Source: Balneolaceae bacterium (GTDB lineage Bacteria; Bacteroidota; Rhodothermia; Balneolales; Balneolaceae). From it: a stretch of DNA of 64,000 nt. This document shows, piece after piece, positions 52,853 to 62,595 of the stretch (its first letter is position 1; each line of letters opens with the position of its first letter). A model generated the notes under the pieces. It had not been told where the DNA came from. It did not search any database and worked only from the letters and a program-made list of their open reading frames with translations. A program made the translations under genes and the position numbers. The stretch is from NCBI GenBank assembly GCA_007693395.1, contig REDS01000119.1:1-64000 (forward strand). The letters are read 5' to 3'.

Positions 52853-53484
52853 TGCCGGATTCAAATAAAAAATATATTGCGATTGCCGGTAACATTGGCG
52901 CAGGAAAATCCAGCCTCACATCTTTACTCGGAAAAAACTTTGGGTGGGAAACCTATTACGAATCGGTAGATGATAATCCGTACCTCTCCGACTTTTATGA
53001 TGACATGAGGCGATGGAGTTTTAATCTTCAGATCTATTTTTTATCGAGCAGGTTTCAGCATCAAAAAACGTTGATGGGTGCCCAAAAAAGCCTAATTCAG
53101 GACAGAACCATTTATGAAGATGTGGAAATATTTGCGAAAAACCTCCATGAAATGGGCCTGATGAGCGACAGAGACTATAAAAATTACTGTGCTCTTTTTG
53201 CCGAGATGGTATCGTACTTAAAACCACCGGATCTGCTTATTTATCTCCGGGCTGAAGTTCCTACTCTCGTAAGGCAGATTCAGCAGCGTGGCAGGGAATA
53301 TGAGAATACTATCCGAATAGAATATCTCGAAAGACTGAACCGGCTTTATGAAGACTGGATTGACAGATACAACCAGGAAAAACTGATTATAGACACAGAT
53401 AATCTCGATTTTGTTAACAACGAAGAAGATCTTGGTAAAGTAATTACATTAGTAGAGCAAAGATTGTTTGGGCTGTTTAATTAA
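52852..53484 (+). CDS. Deoxynucleoside kinase
   Basis: 210 aa. P-loop AIAGNIGAGKSSLTSLL, ESVDDNPYLSDFYDDMRRWS, QDRTIYEDVEIF and a lid region RQIQQRGREYENTI. This is the deoxyadenosine/deoxyguanosine kinase family of nucleoside salvage. Its start overlaps the pgi stop by one base (TAATG). Substrate preference cannot be read. Confidence 0.9.
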   Translation: MPDSNKKYIAIAGNIGAGKSSLTSLLGKNFGWETYYESVDDNPYLSDFYDDMRRWSFNLQIYFLSSRFQHQKTLMGAQKSLIQDRTIYEDVEIFAKNLHEMGLMSDRDYKNYCALFAEMVSYLKPPDLLIYLRAEVPTLVRQIQQRGREYENTIRIEYLERLNRLYEDWIDRYNQEKLIIDTDNLDFVNNEEDLGKVITLVEQRLFGLFN

Positions 53485-53516
53485 ATTGCATTAAAAAAGA
53501 GTTATTTCTATTTTTC

Positions 53517-54038
53517 ATGGCTATTGTGGAAACAGCTAAATTGACTTTTAACGTAAAAGATCTGCCCGATGGCAGAAGCAGCAGAACGGTTCAGTTAGAA
53601 CCCGGAGAGATTGAACTCGACGATACTGCAACTTTTGATGGCGGCTCTGTATATGTGGATTTTTACAAAACAGAGCATTTTGTTGAAGTTAAATTCAATA
53701 TTGCTGCAATTGCAGAACTGATTTGCGACAGATCTTTACAATCATTTAAAAAGGATTTAACAGGATCATATTACATTTATTTCGATCCAGGTGATGTTGA
53801 AGAGTCAGAAACGGCAAAAGGATCTGTAAAACAGATATCCCGGGTAGATTTATCAATGGATATCAGCAAAGAAGTTCGCGATACAATGATGCTTGACATT
53901 CCAATAAAGAAAATTCATCCGGATTTCTTAGATTCTGAAGGAAATCCTGTTGATTTTGAGATTCAATCATTTGGGAGTCAGGACAATAAAAAAAATGATA
54001 TTGACCCAAGATGGGCAGCTTTAAAAAAACTGAAGTAA
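53517..54038 (+). CDS. yceD: YceD/DUF177 family protein
   Basis: 173 aa acidic protein with the DUF177 pattern (VKFNIAAIAELICDRSLQSF, then LDLSMDIS-like RVDLSMDISKEV, IPIKKIHPDFL). YceD is implicated in 23S rRNA accumulation in E. coli and plants. It stands at the head of the rpmF-plsX-fab operon, the usual context. The conserved cysteine of the first motif is present. Confidence 0.88.
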   Translation: MAIVETAKLTFNVKDLPDGRSSRTVQLEPGEIELDDTATFDGGSVYVDFYKTEHFVEVKFNIAAIAELICDRSLQSFKKDLTGSYYIYFDPGDVEESETAKGSVKQISRVDLSMDISKEVRDTMMLDIPIKKIHPDFLDSEGNPVDFEIQSFGSQDNKKNDIDPRWAALKKLK

Positions 54039-54057
54039 CTTATTAAATTGCAATTAA

Positions 54058-54240
54058 ATGGCACATCCTAAACGAAAAACATCGAAAGCCCGCAGAAATA
54101 AAAGGCGTTCTCATCACGCAATCAGTGAAATACCGCTGGCTGAGTGTAAAAATTGTGGTGCAATGCACCGATACCACCATGTTTGCATGGAGTGTGGATA
54201 CTACAGAGGTCGTCAGGTTATAGATATTTCTAAATCCTAA
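54058..54240 (+). CDS. rpmF: 50S ribosomal protein L32
   Basis: 60 aa. AHPKRKTSKARRNKRRSHH is the basic start and a C4 zinc-binding site is intact (CKNCGAMHRYHHVCMECGYY). L32 genes next to plsX and fab genes are a long-known bacterial arrangement. A single copy with all four cysteines is seen. Confidence 0.97.
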   Translation: MAHPKRKTSKARRNKRRSHHAISEIPLAECKNCGAMHRYHHVCMECGYYRGRQVIDISKS

Positions 54241-54252
54241 ATTACCGTATAA

Positions 54253-55239
54253 ATGTTAATTGCTGTTGATGCAGTAGGCGGAGACCATTATCCTGAACGT
54301 CCGGTTCAGGGGGCTATTGAAGCCACCAAAGAGGACAAAGATCTTCGGATTCTTCTTTTGGGGCCGGAAGAGCTCATAAAAAAAGAACTCTCCGGCAAAG
54401 ATTACGATACCAGCAGGATTCATATACACCATGCACCTGAGATTATTGGCATGGATGAATCGCCTGCATCTGCCGTAAAAACAAAACAGCAATCTTCCAT
54501 AACTCTTGGTATTTCAGCCCATAAGCAAGGTAAATGCGATGCATTTGTAAGCGCAGGCAATACTGGGGCGTTGCTCGCCGCTTCAACCTTCATTCTTGGT
54601 AAACTTGAAGGAGTAATCAGGCCAACCATCGCTGTAACATATCCCACTATTAAAGGTGTGAGCCTTCTCGCAGATGCCGGTGCAAATCTTGAATTGAAGC
54701 CTGAAATGTATCTTCAAGTAGCCAAAATGTGCGAAATTTTTGCCCGGGATATCATGGGGATTGAGAAACCTACGGTAGGGCTGATCAATATTGGTGAAGA
54801 GGCTGAGAAGGGACTTGAACTCCACAAAGAAGTACACAAAAAGTTAGCAGGGCTGCCGAACTTTGCTGGAAATATCGAAGGAAAAGATATTCTGTTTGGT
54901 AAAGGTGATATCTATTTGACCGATGGTTTTACAGGCAATGTTATCCTAAAGTTTGGCGAATCCATGCCTGATGTTCTTAAATACCTGCTCAAGAAAACGA
55001 TGACAGAAGATAATTTGAGTGACGAGCAACAAAAGCTTGTATTCAGTGTAATTGCCAAAACTATGGATACATTTAATTACGAACGCGTTGGCGGACTGCC
55101 ATTTCTTGGGGTTAATGGCGTTAGCCTTGTGGGGCATGGAGGCAGTTCAGTTACAGCGATAAAAAATATGATACACAATGCCGTAAATTGCATTGATTCT
55201 GAGATCAATAAAAAGATTGTCTCTTCTTTAAATAACTAA
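54253..55239 (+). CDS. plsX: Phosphate acyltransferase PlsX
   Basis: 328 aa. IAVDAVGGDHYPERPVQGAI, AFVSAGNTGALLAAS, RPTIAVTYPTIKG, LLADAGANLELKPEMYLQ and DGFTGNVILKFGES are the PlsX motifs. It converts acyl-ACP to acyl-phosphate for PlsY, the first acylation of glycerol-3-phosphate. It joins fatty acid and phospholipid synthesis. 9 bases before fabH. Confidence 0.96.
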   Translation: MLIAVDAVGGDHYPERPVQGAIEATKEDKDLRILLLGPEELIKKELSGKDYDTSRIHIHHAPEIIGMDESPASAVKTKQQSSITLGISAHKQGKCDAFVSAGNTGALLAASTFILGKLEGVIRPTIAVTYPTIKGVSLLADAGANLELKPEMYLQVAKMCEIFARDIMGIEKPTVGLINIGEEAEKGLELHKEVHKKLAGLPNFAGNIEGKDILFGKGDIYLTDGFTGNVILKFGESMPDVLKYLLKKTMTEDNLSDEQQKLVFSVIAKTMDTFNYERVGGLPFLGVNGVSLVGHGGSSVTAIKNMIHNAVNCIDSEINKKIVSSLNN

Positions 55240-55248
55240 CTAATATTT

Positions 55249-56235
55249 ATGACCTCCAAAAGAGCAATTATTACCGGTGTGGGTCACTATCTGCCGGACT
55301 ATGTGTTGACCAATAAAGAGCTCGAATCGTACGTGGAAACCAATGATGAATGGATTCGCACTCGTACAGGCATATCTGAGCGAAGAATCTTAAAAGATCC
55401 GGACAAAGCCACCTCTTACATGGGTGAAAAGGCAGCAATTGAAGCGCTGGAAGATGCTGGAGTTGCTGCTGCTGATATCGATACAATTATAGTAGCTACT
55501 GTAACGCCTGACTACATGTTTCCTGCTACCGCTGCACTTGTACAGAAAAAAATTGGTGCAGATAATGCGTACGCGTTCGATCTTTCTGCAGCCTGTTCAG
55601 GATTCTTGTATGCACTCTCTACCGGTGGGATGATGATTGAATCGGGACGCGCTAAAAAAGTTCTTGTTATCGGTACCGATAAGATGAGTTCAATTATAGA
55701 TTTCACGGACAGAACCACTTGTATTCTTTTTGGCGATGCTGCCGGTGCGGTTGTTCTCGAAGCGGGTGAAGAGGGCGGAATTATCGATTTTGTACATCAC
55801 ACGGAAGGCGATGAGCAGTGTATGCTCTATCAGCCGGCGGGCGGAAGCATGAATCCCGCATCGGAAGAGACTATCAAAAATAAAGGGCATTTCATCAGGC
55901 AGGACGGCAAATCGGTATTTAAAAAAGCCACAGAAGGTATGGCAGATGTATCTCTTGAGATCATGGAGCGAAATAATTTAACCGGAGAAGATGTTGCGTG
56001 GCTGGTGCCGCATCAGGCTAACTTGCGAATAATTGATGCCACTGCCAGAAGAATGGGATTAGACAAAGAGAAGGTGATGATTAATATCGGGAAATATGGT
56101 AATACTACTGCGGCAACCATACCCCTCTGTCTATACGACTGGAAAGATCAGCTAAAGAAAGGTGATAATATTATTTTATCAGCTTTTGGCGGCGGATTAA
56201 CCTGGGGCGCTATTTACCTGAAGTGGAGCAGATAA
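55249..56235 (+). CDS. fabH: 3-oxoacyl-ACP synthase III
   Basis: 328 aa thiolase fold. Catalytic Cys in LSAACSGFLYAL, His in VPHQANLRI and Asn in YGNTTAATIPL, plus WIRTRTGISERR at the front. It condenses acetyl-CoA (or branched acyl-CoA) with malonyl-ACP to start fatty acid synthesis. Given the E1 enzyme at 35.6 kb, branched primers are possible. The FabH is 2 bases from fabD. Confidence 0.96.
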   Translation: MTSKRAIITGVGHYLPDYVLTNKELESYVETNDEWIRTRTGISERRILKDPDKATSYMGEKAAIEALEDAGVAAADIDTIIVATVTPDYMFPATAALVQKKIGADNAYAFDLSAACSGFLYALSTGGMMIESGRAKKVLVIGTDKMSSIIDFTDRTTCILFGDAAGAVVLEAGEEGGIIDFVHHTEGDEQCMLYQPAGGSMNPASEETIKNKGHFIRQDGKSVFKKATEGMADVSLEIMERNNLTGEDVAWLVPHQANLRIIDATARRMGLDKEKVMINIGKYGNTTAATIPLCLYDWKDQLKKGDNIILSAFGGGLTWGAIYLKWSR

Positions 56236-56236
56236 A

Positions 56237-57121
56237 ATGAAAGCATATATTTTTCCGGGACAAGGATCTCAAAAAATTGGCATGGGTAAAGGCCACTTTG
56301 AATCTAACGAAAATTTCAAAAATCTACTGAACAGAGCTGATGAAATTATGGGCATATCTCTCAGTAGAATTATGTTTGAGGGGCCATCAGAAGAGTTAAC
56401 TCAAACAAAGCACACTCAACCTGCAATATTTGTGCATTCAGTTGCGCTTTTCCAAACACTGGGTCAAACACCTGATATGGTAGCGGGACACAGTCTCGGT
56501 GAATTTTCAGCTCTTGCAGCTGCAGGTGTTTTAGATTTTGAAACCGCCTTCGAATTAGTTGTATTACGTGGTAAACTGATGCAGGAAGCAGGTACAATCT
56601 ATCCGGGAACCATGGCTGCAATCATTGGGATGGAGAATGAGCTTGTAGAAAAAATTTGTAAAGAAGCCACTGAAGCCATTCAAAAACCGGTAGTACCGGC
56701 CAACTACAATTCACCGGGTCAGGTTGTTATCTCCGGTGATGTGGATAGTGTGAAAAAAGCAGCAGATTTAGCAAAAGAGAACGGATGTCGGTTGGCGAAA
56801 TTATTGCCAGTTAGTGGTGCGTTTCATTCACCATTGATGCAGCCTGCTTATGAAGCATTAAAAGAAAAACTAAACGAAATTACCTTTAAATCACCAGTTT
56901 GTCCGGTCTATAGTAATGTAACTGCAGTTGCTACATCGGAATCTGACCTCATCAAAAATAATTTACTTCAACAGTTAGTAAACCCGGTTAAGTGGACACA
57001 AACCATACAAAATATGGTGAAAGACGGTGCTACAGATTTTGTGGAAGTAGGTCCGGGAAGTGTTTTGCAAGGCCTTGTTAAAAGAACAGTTAACGATGTA
57101 ACCATCGAAGGATACGAGTAA
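56237..57121 (+). CDS. fabD: Malonyl-CoA:ACP transacylase
   Basis: 294 aa. IFPGQGSQKIGMGK, the nucleophilic serine in VAGHSLGEFSALAAAG, VAPANYNSPGQVVISG-like VPANYNSPGQVVISG and the histidine in PVSGAFHSPLM. It loads malonyl groups onto ACP, using malonyl-CoA from the accD-containing carboxylase. It is in the fab operon. Confidence 0.97.
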   Translation: MKAYIFPGQGSQKIGMGKGHFESNENFKNLLNRADEIMGISLSRIMFEGPSEELTQTKHTQPAIFVHSVALFQTLGQTPDMVAGHSLGEFSALAAAGVLDFETAFELVVLRGKLMQEAGTIYPGTMAAIIGMENELVEKICKEATEAIQKPVVPANYNSPGQVVISGDVDSVKKAADLAKENGCRLAKLLPVSGAFHSPLMQPAYEALKEKLNEITFKSPVCPVYSNVTAVATSESDLIKNNLLQQLVNPVKWTQTIQNMVKDGATDFVEVGPGSVLQGLVKRTVNDVTIEGYE

Positions 57122-57126
57122 TAATT

Positions 57127-57870
57127 ATGGATTTAAAAGGAAAAAACTGCCTTGTTACCGGAGGTAGTCGGGGAATCGGGAAATCTATCGCTTTAACGCT
57201 GGCAAAGCTGGGTGCAAATGTTGCCATAACTTATGCTCGCTCGGTTGATGCCGCTAATGAAGTTAAGAAAGAGATTGAAGCTCTTGGAGTTAAAAGTATC
57301 TCATTTCAGGCAGATGCTGTACAATTTGAACGTGCCGAAGAAGTAATTAACGAAATAGTAAGCTCATGGGGATCACTTGATGTGCTTGTAAATAATGCAG
57401 GTATTACAAAAGACAATCTAATCCTAAGAATGGATGAAAAAGCCTGGGATGATGTGATCACCACAAACCTGAAGAGCATATTTAATTACAGCAAGGCTGC
57501 CACTAAACCTATGATGCGAGCACGTGGAGGATCCGTAATAAACATCAGTTCAGTGGTAGGTATTTCAGGAAATGCCGGGCAGAGTAATTACTCTGCATCG
57601 AAAGCCGGAATCATCGGTTTTACCAAATCATATGCCAAGGAACTGGCAAGCAGAAATATCAGGGCGAATGTTGTTGCTCCCGGATATATTTTAACTGAAA
57701 TGACCGGAAACCTAAATAAAAAAGTGCTTGAATCCATCAAAAAGGAAACACCACTTGGCCGTGCAGGCGAACCCGAAGAGATATCAAACGTTGTTGCATT
57801 CCTTGCCTCAGATCTGAGTTCATACATAACCGGTGAGGTTATACGGGTTGACGGCGGAATGGCAATGTAG
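57127..57870 (+). CDS. fabG: 3-oxoacyl-ACP reductase
   Basis: 247 aa classical SDR. Cofactor motif VTGGSRGIGKSIALTLA, NNAG in LVNNAGITKDNL, catalytic Ser-Tyr-x3-Lys (VINISSVVGISG, NYSASKAGIIG), and the C-terminal ITGEVIRVDGGMAM. It reduces 3-oxoacyl-ACP with NADPH. Context in the fab cluster supports FabG over other SDRs. Confidence 0.95.
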   Translation: MDLKGKNCLVTGGSRGIGKSIALTLAKLGANVAITYARSVDAANEVKKEIEALGVKSISFQADAVQFERAEEVINEIVSSWGSLDVLVNNAGITKDNLILRMDEKAWDDVITTNLKSIFNYSKAATKPMMRARGGSVINISSVVGISGNAGQSNYSASKAGIIGFTKSYAKELASRNIRANVVAPGYILTEMTGNLNKKVLESIKKETPLGRAGEPEEISNVVAFLASDLSSYITGEVIRVDGGMAM

Positions 57871-57990
57871 CAAGCGCATTTGAATTGATAGCCAAGAGCG
57901 TGTTATTTTATGGCATTATGTTGTATTTTCATATGTCAGATTTACGAAACTAACTTTTATTAAACCAATAATTAAACAATAGGTCTAAAC

Positions 57991-58227
57991 ATGTCACAAG
58001 ACGTAGAAGCAAAAATCAAATCAATCATTGTAGATAAACTGGGTGTAGATGAATCAGAAGTTGTAGCTGATGCAAACTTCACCAATGATCTTGGAGCAGA
58101 CTCTCTTGATACTGTAGAATTGATCATGGAATTCGAAAAAGAGTTCGACCTCAGTATTCCTGATGAAGATGCTGAGAATATTGCCACTGTTGGTGATGCT
58201 GTAAAATATATTCAGGAGAAGTCTTAG
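57991..58227 (+). CDS. acpP: Acyl carrier protein
   Basis: 78 aa, acidic. The phosphopantetheine serine is in [15 protein letters not shown] (residue 38-ish). It follows a 120-base gap after fabG, the only sizeable gap in the cluster; TTTG at 57879 and TATTTTAT at 57904 are 21 bases apart and may be a weak promoter. fabF follows after 18 bases. Confidence 0.97.
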   Translation: MSQDVEAKIKSIIVDKLGVDESEVVADANFTNDLGADSLDTVELIMEFEKEFDLSIPDEDAENIATVGDAVKYIQEKS

Positions 58228-58245
58228 AATTTAGATTCTGTTTAT

Positions 58246-59490
58246 ATGGCTGAGAGAAGAGTCGTAATTACCGGTATTGGTGCACTTACGCCATTGGGAA
58301 AGACCGCTCCTGATTTTTGGAACGGTCTTCTTTCCGGCACAAGTGGAGTGCGTCCGATTACTCATTTTGATGTAGAAGACCTCCCCACAAAGTTCGCCGG
58401 ACAAATAGAAAATTATGACTCCAATGACTACTTCGAAAGAAAAGAAGCACGACGTCTGGATCCCGTTACCCAATATGCTCTTATTACAGCTGAAGAAGCA
58501 ATAAGAGACAGTAAACTCGACCTTGATACAGTTGATAAAGATCGTGTTGCAGTAATTGTTGGAACAGGAATCGGTGGAATGAACACATTCTATGAACAGT
58601 CTGTCTCTCTGCACGAAAATGGATCACGCGGGGTGAATCCGTTTTTTATCCCAATGCTTATCCCAGATATACCTGCGGGCCACATCTCTATTAAATATGG
58701 ATTCAGAGGTGCTAATTACTGCGCCGTTTCTGCGTGTGCAACCGGCTCTCACAATATTGGCCTTGCCTTCGATAACATTCGATACGGCCACTCCGATATT
58801 GCCGTTTGCGGTGGTACGGAGTCACCGGTTTGGAGAATCGGCATTGCCGGCTTCTCTTCAATGAGGGCACTCTCCCGAAGAAACGAAGATCCCCAAAAGG
58901 CCTCAAGACCGTTCGATAAAGACCGGGATGGCTTTGTATTGGGTGAAGGATCGGCGATGTTCATACTTGAGTCTTTAGAATCAGCCCTTGCAAGAGGTGC
59001 GCGAATTTATAGCGAAATAGTTGGATATGGTTTTTCTGCTGATGCATACCATATTACAGCACCTGATCCTGATGGCAACGGAGTTATCCTTGCGATGAAC
59101 AATGCTCTGAAAATGGCCGGGATTAAACCGGAAGATATTGAGCATATTAACATGCATGGAACTTCTACTCCTCTCGGAGATATTGCTGAGACTAATTCCA
59201 TCAAAAAGGTATTCGGAAAGCATGCATACAATATCAATTTGAATTCAACTAAATCTATGACAGGGCATATGCTCGGTGCAGCAGGTGCAGCTGAGGCTAT
59301 TGCAACTCTTCTTGCCATCTATCATAGTACAATCCCACCCACTATAAATCAGGAAACACCTGACCCTGAATGCGATCTCAACTACACTCCAAATAATCCA
59401 ATTGAGAGAGATATTACATATGCAATGAATAATGCTTTCGGGTTTGGTGGGCACAATACCGCTCTTATTTTCAAGAAATACGAAAATTAA
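58246..59490 (+). CDS. fabF: 3-oxoacyl-ACP synthase II
   Basis: 414 aa. Active-site Cys in VSACATGSHNIG, the histidines in MHGTSTPLGD and NAFGFGGHN, the conserved KSMTGHMLGAAGA lysine block, and EGSAMFILE-like GEGSAMFILESLE. It extends acyl-ACP by two carbons. The terminal fab gene before rnc. Confidence 0.97.
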   Translation: MAERRVVITGIGALTPLGKTAPDFWNGLLSGTSGVRPITHFDVEDLPTKFAGQIENYDSNDYFERKEARRLDPVTQYALITAEEAIRDSKLDLDTVDKDRVAVIVGTGIGGMNTFYEQSVSLHENGSRGVNPFFIPMLIPDIPAGHISIKYGFRGANYCAVSACATGSHNIGLAFDNIRYGHSDIAVCGGTESPVWRIGIAGFSSMRALSRRNEDPQKASRPFDKDRDGFVLGEGSAMFILESLESALARGARIYSEIVGYGFSADAYHITAPDPDGNGVILAMNNALKMAGIKPEDIEHINMHGTSTPLGDIAETNSIKKVFGKHAYNINLNSTKSMTGHMLGAAGAAEAIATLLAIYHSTIPPTINQETPDPECDLNYTPNNPIERDITYAMNNAFGFGGHNTALIFKKYEN

Positions 59491-59493
59491 AGG

Positions 59494-60258
59494 ATGATTG
59501 AACGGTTCAAGAGATGGCTGCGAATTGAATCTGATTCAAAAAATACCCCTCATTCCATTCGTTTTAAACATCTTGGAGATAAACTTGGGATAATTATACT
59601 CCCTGAGCATAATAAGATTTTTGAACAAGCACTTCGCCACAGGTCAATTGTAGACAACGAAAAGTTCGATTCATTTGAAACGTATGAGCGTCTCGAATTT
59701 CTTGGAGATGCAGTTCTCGATTTGATTGTTACCGAAATTTTATTTGAAAAATTTCCGGCAGAGAATGAAGGGTTCCTCACAAAATTGCGTGCAAAGATAG
59801 TTCGCGGAGATACGCTTTACCAAATGGCCCAAAAGCTCGATTTAAATACTTATCTTGAAATTGGAGACCGTGCCGCAGGGCAAGGAATTGAGTATTCGAA
59901 AAGTGTGCTATCTGATGTATATGAATCACTAATAGCTGCAATTTACGTTACTGCCGGTTACGAAAAAGCATTTCAATTTGTACAAAACAATATTGAGACA
60001 CTGCTCAACCTCGAAGAAGTTGTAAACCAAGTTGATAATTACAAGAGTGTGCTAATGGAATACTCTCAATCGCTAAAGCTAAAATTACCAAAATACAGTG
60101 TGGTATCAGAGCATGGCCCCGGGCATAATAAAACATTTCATGTAGCTGTATTTATTGAAAATGAAAAAATGGGAGAGGGATCCGGGAAAAGTAAAAAACA
60201 AGCTGAGCAACAGGCAGCGAAAGCCGCTCTTGAAAAAATTGAAGAAGCAGCCAGATAA
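59494..60258 (+). CDS. rnc: Ribonuclease III
   Basis: 254 aa. RNase III domain with YERLEFLGDAVLDLIVTEIL and the second metal block SDVYESLIAAIYVTAGYE. A dsRNA-binding domain follows at about residues 185-250 (FHVAVFIENEKMGEGSGKSK, KKQAEQQAAKAALE). It processes rRNA and structured mRNAs. fabF and rnc are 3 bases apart, as in many bacteria. Confidence 0.97.
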   Translation: MIERFKRWLRIESDSKNTPHSIRFKHLGDKLGIIILPEHNKIFEQALRHRSIVDNEKFDSFETYERLEFLGDAVLDLIVTEILFEKFPAENEGFLTKLRAKIVRGDTLYQMAQKLDLNTYLEIGDRAAGQGIEYSKSVLSDVYESLIAAIYVTAGYEKAFQFVQNNIETLLNLEEVVNQVDNYKSVLMEYSQSLKLKLPKYSVVSEHGPGHNKTFHVAVFIENEKMGEGSGKSKKQAEQQAAKAALEKIEEAAR

Positions 60259-60344
60259 GTGAATCAAAAGTTTACTTCTGCCTAAAATTTTTTATACTTC
60301 TGCTGCCGTTTTGCAAATCCAATTCGTAGTTATACAGTCTCTCA

Positions 60345-61727
60345 ATGATTGCACATTTACTAAAACCGGAAATTGATGAGCTTATCCAAAAAAAGGACTG
60401 GATAACGATAAAGGACGCTCTTGAAGATGTTCCTGCCGTAGATATTGCCGAGATGCTTGAAGAACTAAAGCCGCAGGTGGCCGTAGTTATCTTCAGATTG
60501 CTCAAAAAAAGTAAAGCTGCAGATGTATTTAGTTATTTGAGTTCATCTAAAGGAGCAGAACTCCTTGAAGTTTTCAGCAGGCAGCAACTGAGTGACGTGA
60601 TGAATAATCTTGAGCCGGATGAGAGAGTTGCTCTGATGGAAGAGCTACCAGGCGACCTTACGCAGAAAATGCTCAACTCGATGGAGCCCGATAACATTGC
60701 TCAGGTTAGGCGATTGCTAGGATATCCTGCTGAGAGTATTGGTCGAATAATGACCACAAACTATGTGCGAATAAAAGAGCACTGGACTGTACTCAAAAGT
60801 TTTGAGCATATTCGCAAGTTTGGAAGAAATGCAGAAACACTCAACGTGATTTATGTTGTAGATGAAGATGAGAAGTTAATTGATGACCTTCGTCTGAATC
60901 AGCTTATTTTGGCTGAACCGGAAACAAAAATTACCGACATAATGGACAGCACATTTGAGGCTTTAAGTGCTTTCAATGATCAGGAGGAGGCTGTTAAAAT
61001 GTTGAGTAAATACGATAGGGTCGCACTACCCGTAGTTGATTCTGGGGGAATTCTTGTTGGTATAGTAACTGTCGATGATGTGTTGGATATAGCTCAGGAA
61101 GAAACCACTGAAGATATGCAATTGATGGCGGGTATGAGTGCTCTGGATAGAAACTATTCAGAGACACCTGTTACTCAAATGGTTACAAAGAGAATAGGGT
61201 GGCTAATCTTGCTTTTTCTTGGACAGATGTTCACTGTAACTGCAATGGCTGGATATGAAGATACACTTGCTGCTGCCGCAATACTTGCACTTTTTATTCC
61301 AATGATTATTTCAAGTGGTGGTAACTCCGGTTCTCAGGCTGCAACACTTATAATCCGCTCAATTTCTACGGATGATTTGAAGTTAAGCGACTGGAAAAGG
61401 GTATTGGGTAGAGAGCTTTTATCCGGACTACTATTAGGTTCTATACTTGGGTTTTTGGGCACTGTTGTGATTGGTTTCTGGATGATTCTTCGCGGAGATC
61501 CTTTTACACTTGCCTTAGGGTTACAGGCCCTAACCGTTGGTACCAGTTTAGTGGGAGTGGTGCTTTTTGGGAACATGAGTGGCTCTATGCTTCCTTTTAT
61601 AATGTCGAAACTGGGCTTTGATCCCGCTGTAACATCTGCTCCATTCGTGGCTACACTTGTAGATGTAACGGGCATTTTTATCTATTTTACAGTAGCCGTA
61701 TTCTTATTAACAGGTGTTGTTCTTTAA
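60345..61727 (+). CDS. mgtE: Magnesium transporter MgtE
   Basis: 460 aa. An N-terminal superhelical domain (EMLEELKPQVAVVIFRLL, LEPDERVALMEELPG) is followed by two CBS domains (RIMTTNYVRIKEHW, VLLVIVTV-like LVGIVTVDDVLDIA) and five TM helices with the Mg2+ site block IISSGGNSGSQAATLI and ELLSGLLLGSILGFLG. It is a gated Mg2+ channel of the inner membrane. No M-box riboswitch is visible in the short upstream gap (60259-60344). Confidence 0.95.
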   Translation: MIAHLLKPEIDELIQKKDWITIKDALEDVPAVDIAEMLEELKPQVAVVIFRLLKKSKAADVFSYLSSSKGAELLEVFSRQQLSDVMNNLEPDERVALMEELPGDLTQKMLNSMEPDNIAQVRRLLGYPAESIGRIMTTNYVRIKEHWTVLKSFEHIRKFGRNAETLNVIYVVDEDEKLIDDLRLNQLILAEPETKITDIMDSTFEALSAFNDQEEAVKMLSKYDRVALPVVDSGGILVGIVTVDDVLDIAQEETTEDMQLMAGMSALDRNYSETPVTQMVTKRIGWLILLFLGQMFTVTAMAGYEDTLAAAAILALFIPMIISSGGNSGSQAATLIIRSISTDDLKLSDWKRVLGRELLSGLLLGSILGFLGTVVIGFWMILRGDPFTLALGLQALTVGTSLVGVVLFGNMSGSMLPFIMSKLGFDPAVTSAPFVATLVDVTGIFIYFTVAVFLLTGVVL

Positions 61728-61746
61728 GTAAATTCTAATAATATCT

Positions 61747-62595
61747 ATGAAAGCTTATCTTGATTTAGTACAAAACGTATTTGATAACGGTGTCTGGAAA
61801 GAGAACAGAACGGGTGTTAAAACACTTTCGAACTTTTCTGAATTTTATAAGGTAGATCTTTCAGAAGGTTATCCTTTACTTACCACAAAAAAAGTGTTTT
61901 TTAAATCTGTTATTATGGAATTGCTCTGGTATTTACGGGGGGAAGACCATATAAAATGGCTGAGGGATGAAAATGATGTGCATATTTGGGATGCATGGGC
62001 AGATGAAGATGGTTATGTAGGGCCGATCTACCCCGTATTATGGCGTCGTTTCCCAATGGTAAAAGCAGAAGATGGTTCGGTATATAAACCACTTGGAAGC
62101 ACAATAGAAAAAAATTGGAAGTACGTGGAGTTCGATCAGGTTCAGAATGCTATTAACCTTCTAAAAACCAACCCGAATAGCCGCAGAATAGTAGTTTCAG
62201 CCTGGCATCCGGGGCTGCTTGGTGAAATGGGATTACCTCCCTGCCATTTGATGTATATCTTTAACGTTGCGGATGGCAAATTGAATTTGCATCTCACACA
62301 GCGTTCCGGCGATATAGCTTTGGGCATTCCATTTAATCTTGCTTGCTACTCAGCTCTTTTGATGGCGGTAGCACAAGAAGTAGATTTAAAACCGGGTGTG
62401 TTTGCCCACACAATTGTGGATGCACATATATATGAAAATCATGTTGATGGACTGAAAGAACAATTAAAAAGAAAACCCAAGAAACTGCCTGCGCTCGAAA
62501 TTTCGAAAAAACCGATTTATGAGTTAACCTTTGATGATTTTAAACTGAAGGATTATAACCCCGATCCCGTAATTCGATTTCCTGTAGCTGTATGA
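61747..62595 (+). CDS. thyA: Thymidylate synthase
   Basis: 282 aa. Active-site Cys166 in LPPCHLMYIFNV, RSGDIALGIPFNLACYS, and folate/dUMP contacts in SRRIVVSAWHP and DAHIYENHVDGL. The GPIYPVLWR block (instead of GPVYGKQWR) is a variant. It methylates dUMP with methylene-THF, yielding dihydrofolate, which the overlapping folA product reduces. The stop and the folA ATG overlap by 4 bases. Confidence 0.95.
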   Translation: MKAYLDLVQNVFDNGVWKENRTGVKTLSNFSEFYKVDLSEGYPLLTTKKVFFKSVIMELLWYLRGEDHIKWLRDENDVHIWDAWADEDGYVGPIYPVLWRRFPMVKAEDGSVYKPLGSTIEKNWKYVEFDQVQNAINLLKTNPNSRRIVVSAWHPGLLGEMGLPPCHLMYIFNVADGKLNLHLTQRSGDIALGIPFNLACYSALLMAVAQEVDLKPGVFAHTIVDAHIYENHVDGLKEQLKRKPKKLPALEISKKPIYELTFDDFKLKDYNPDPVIRFPVAV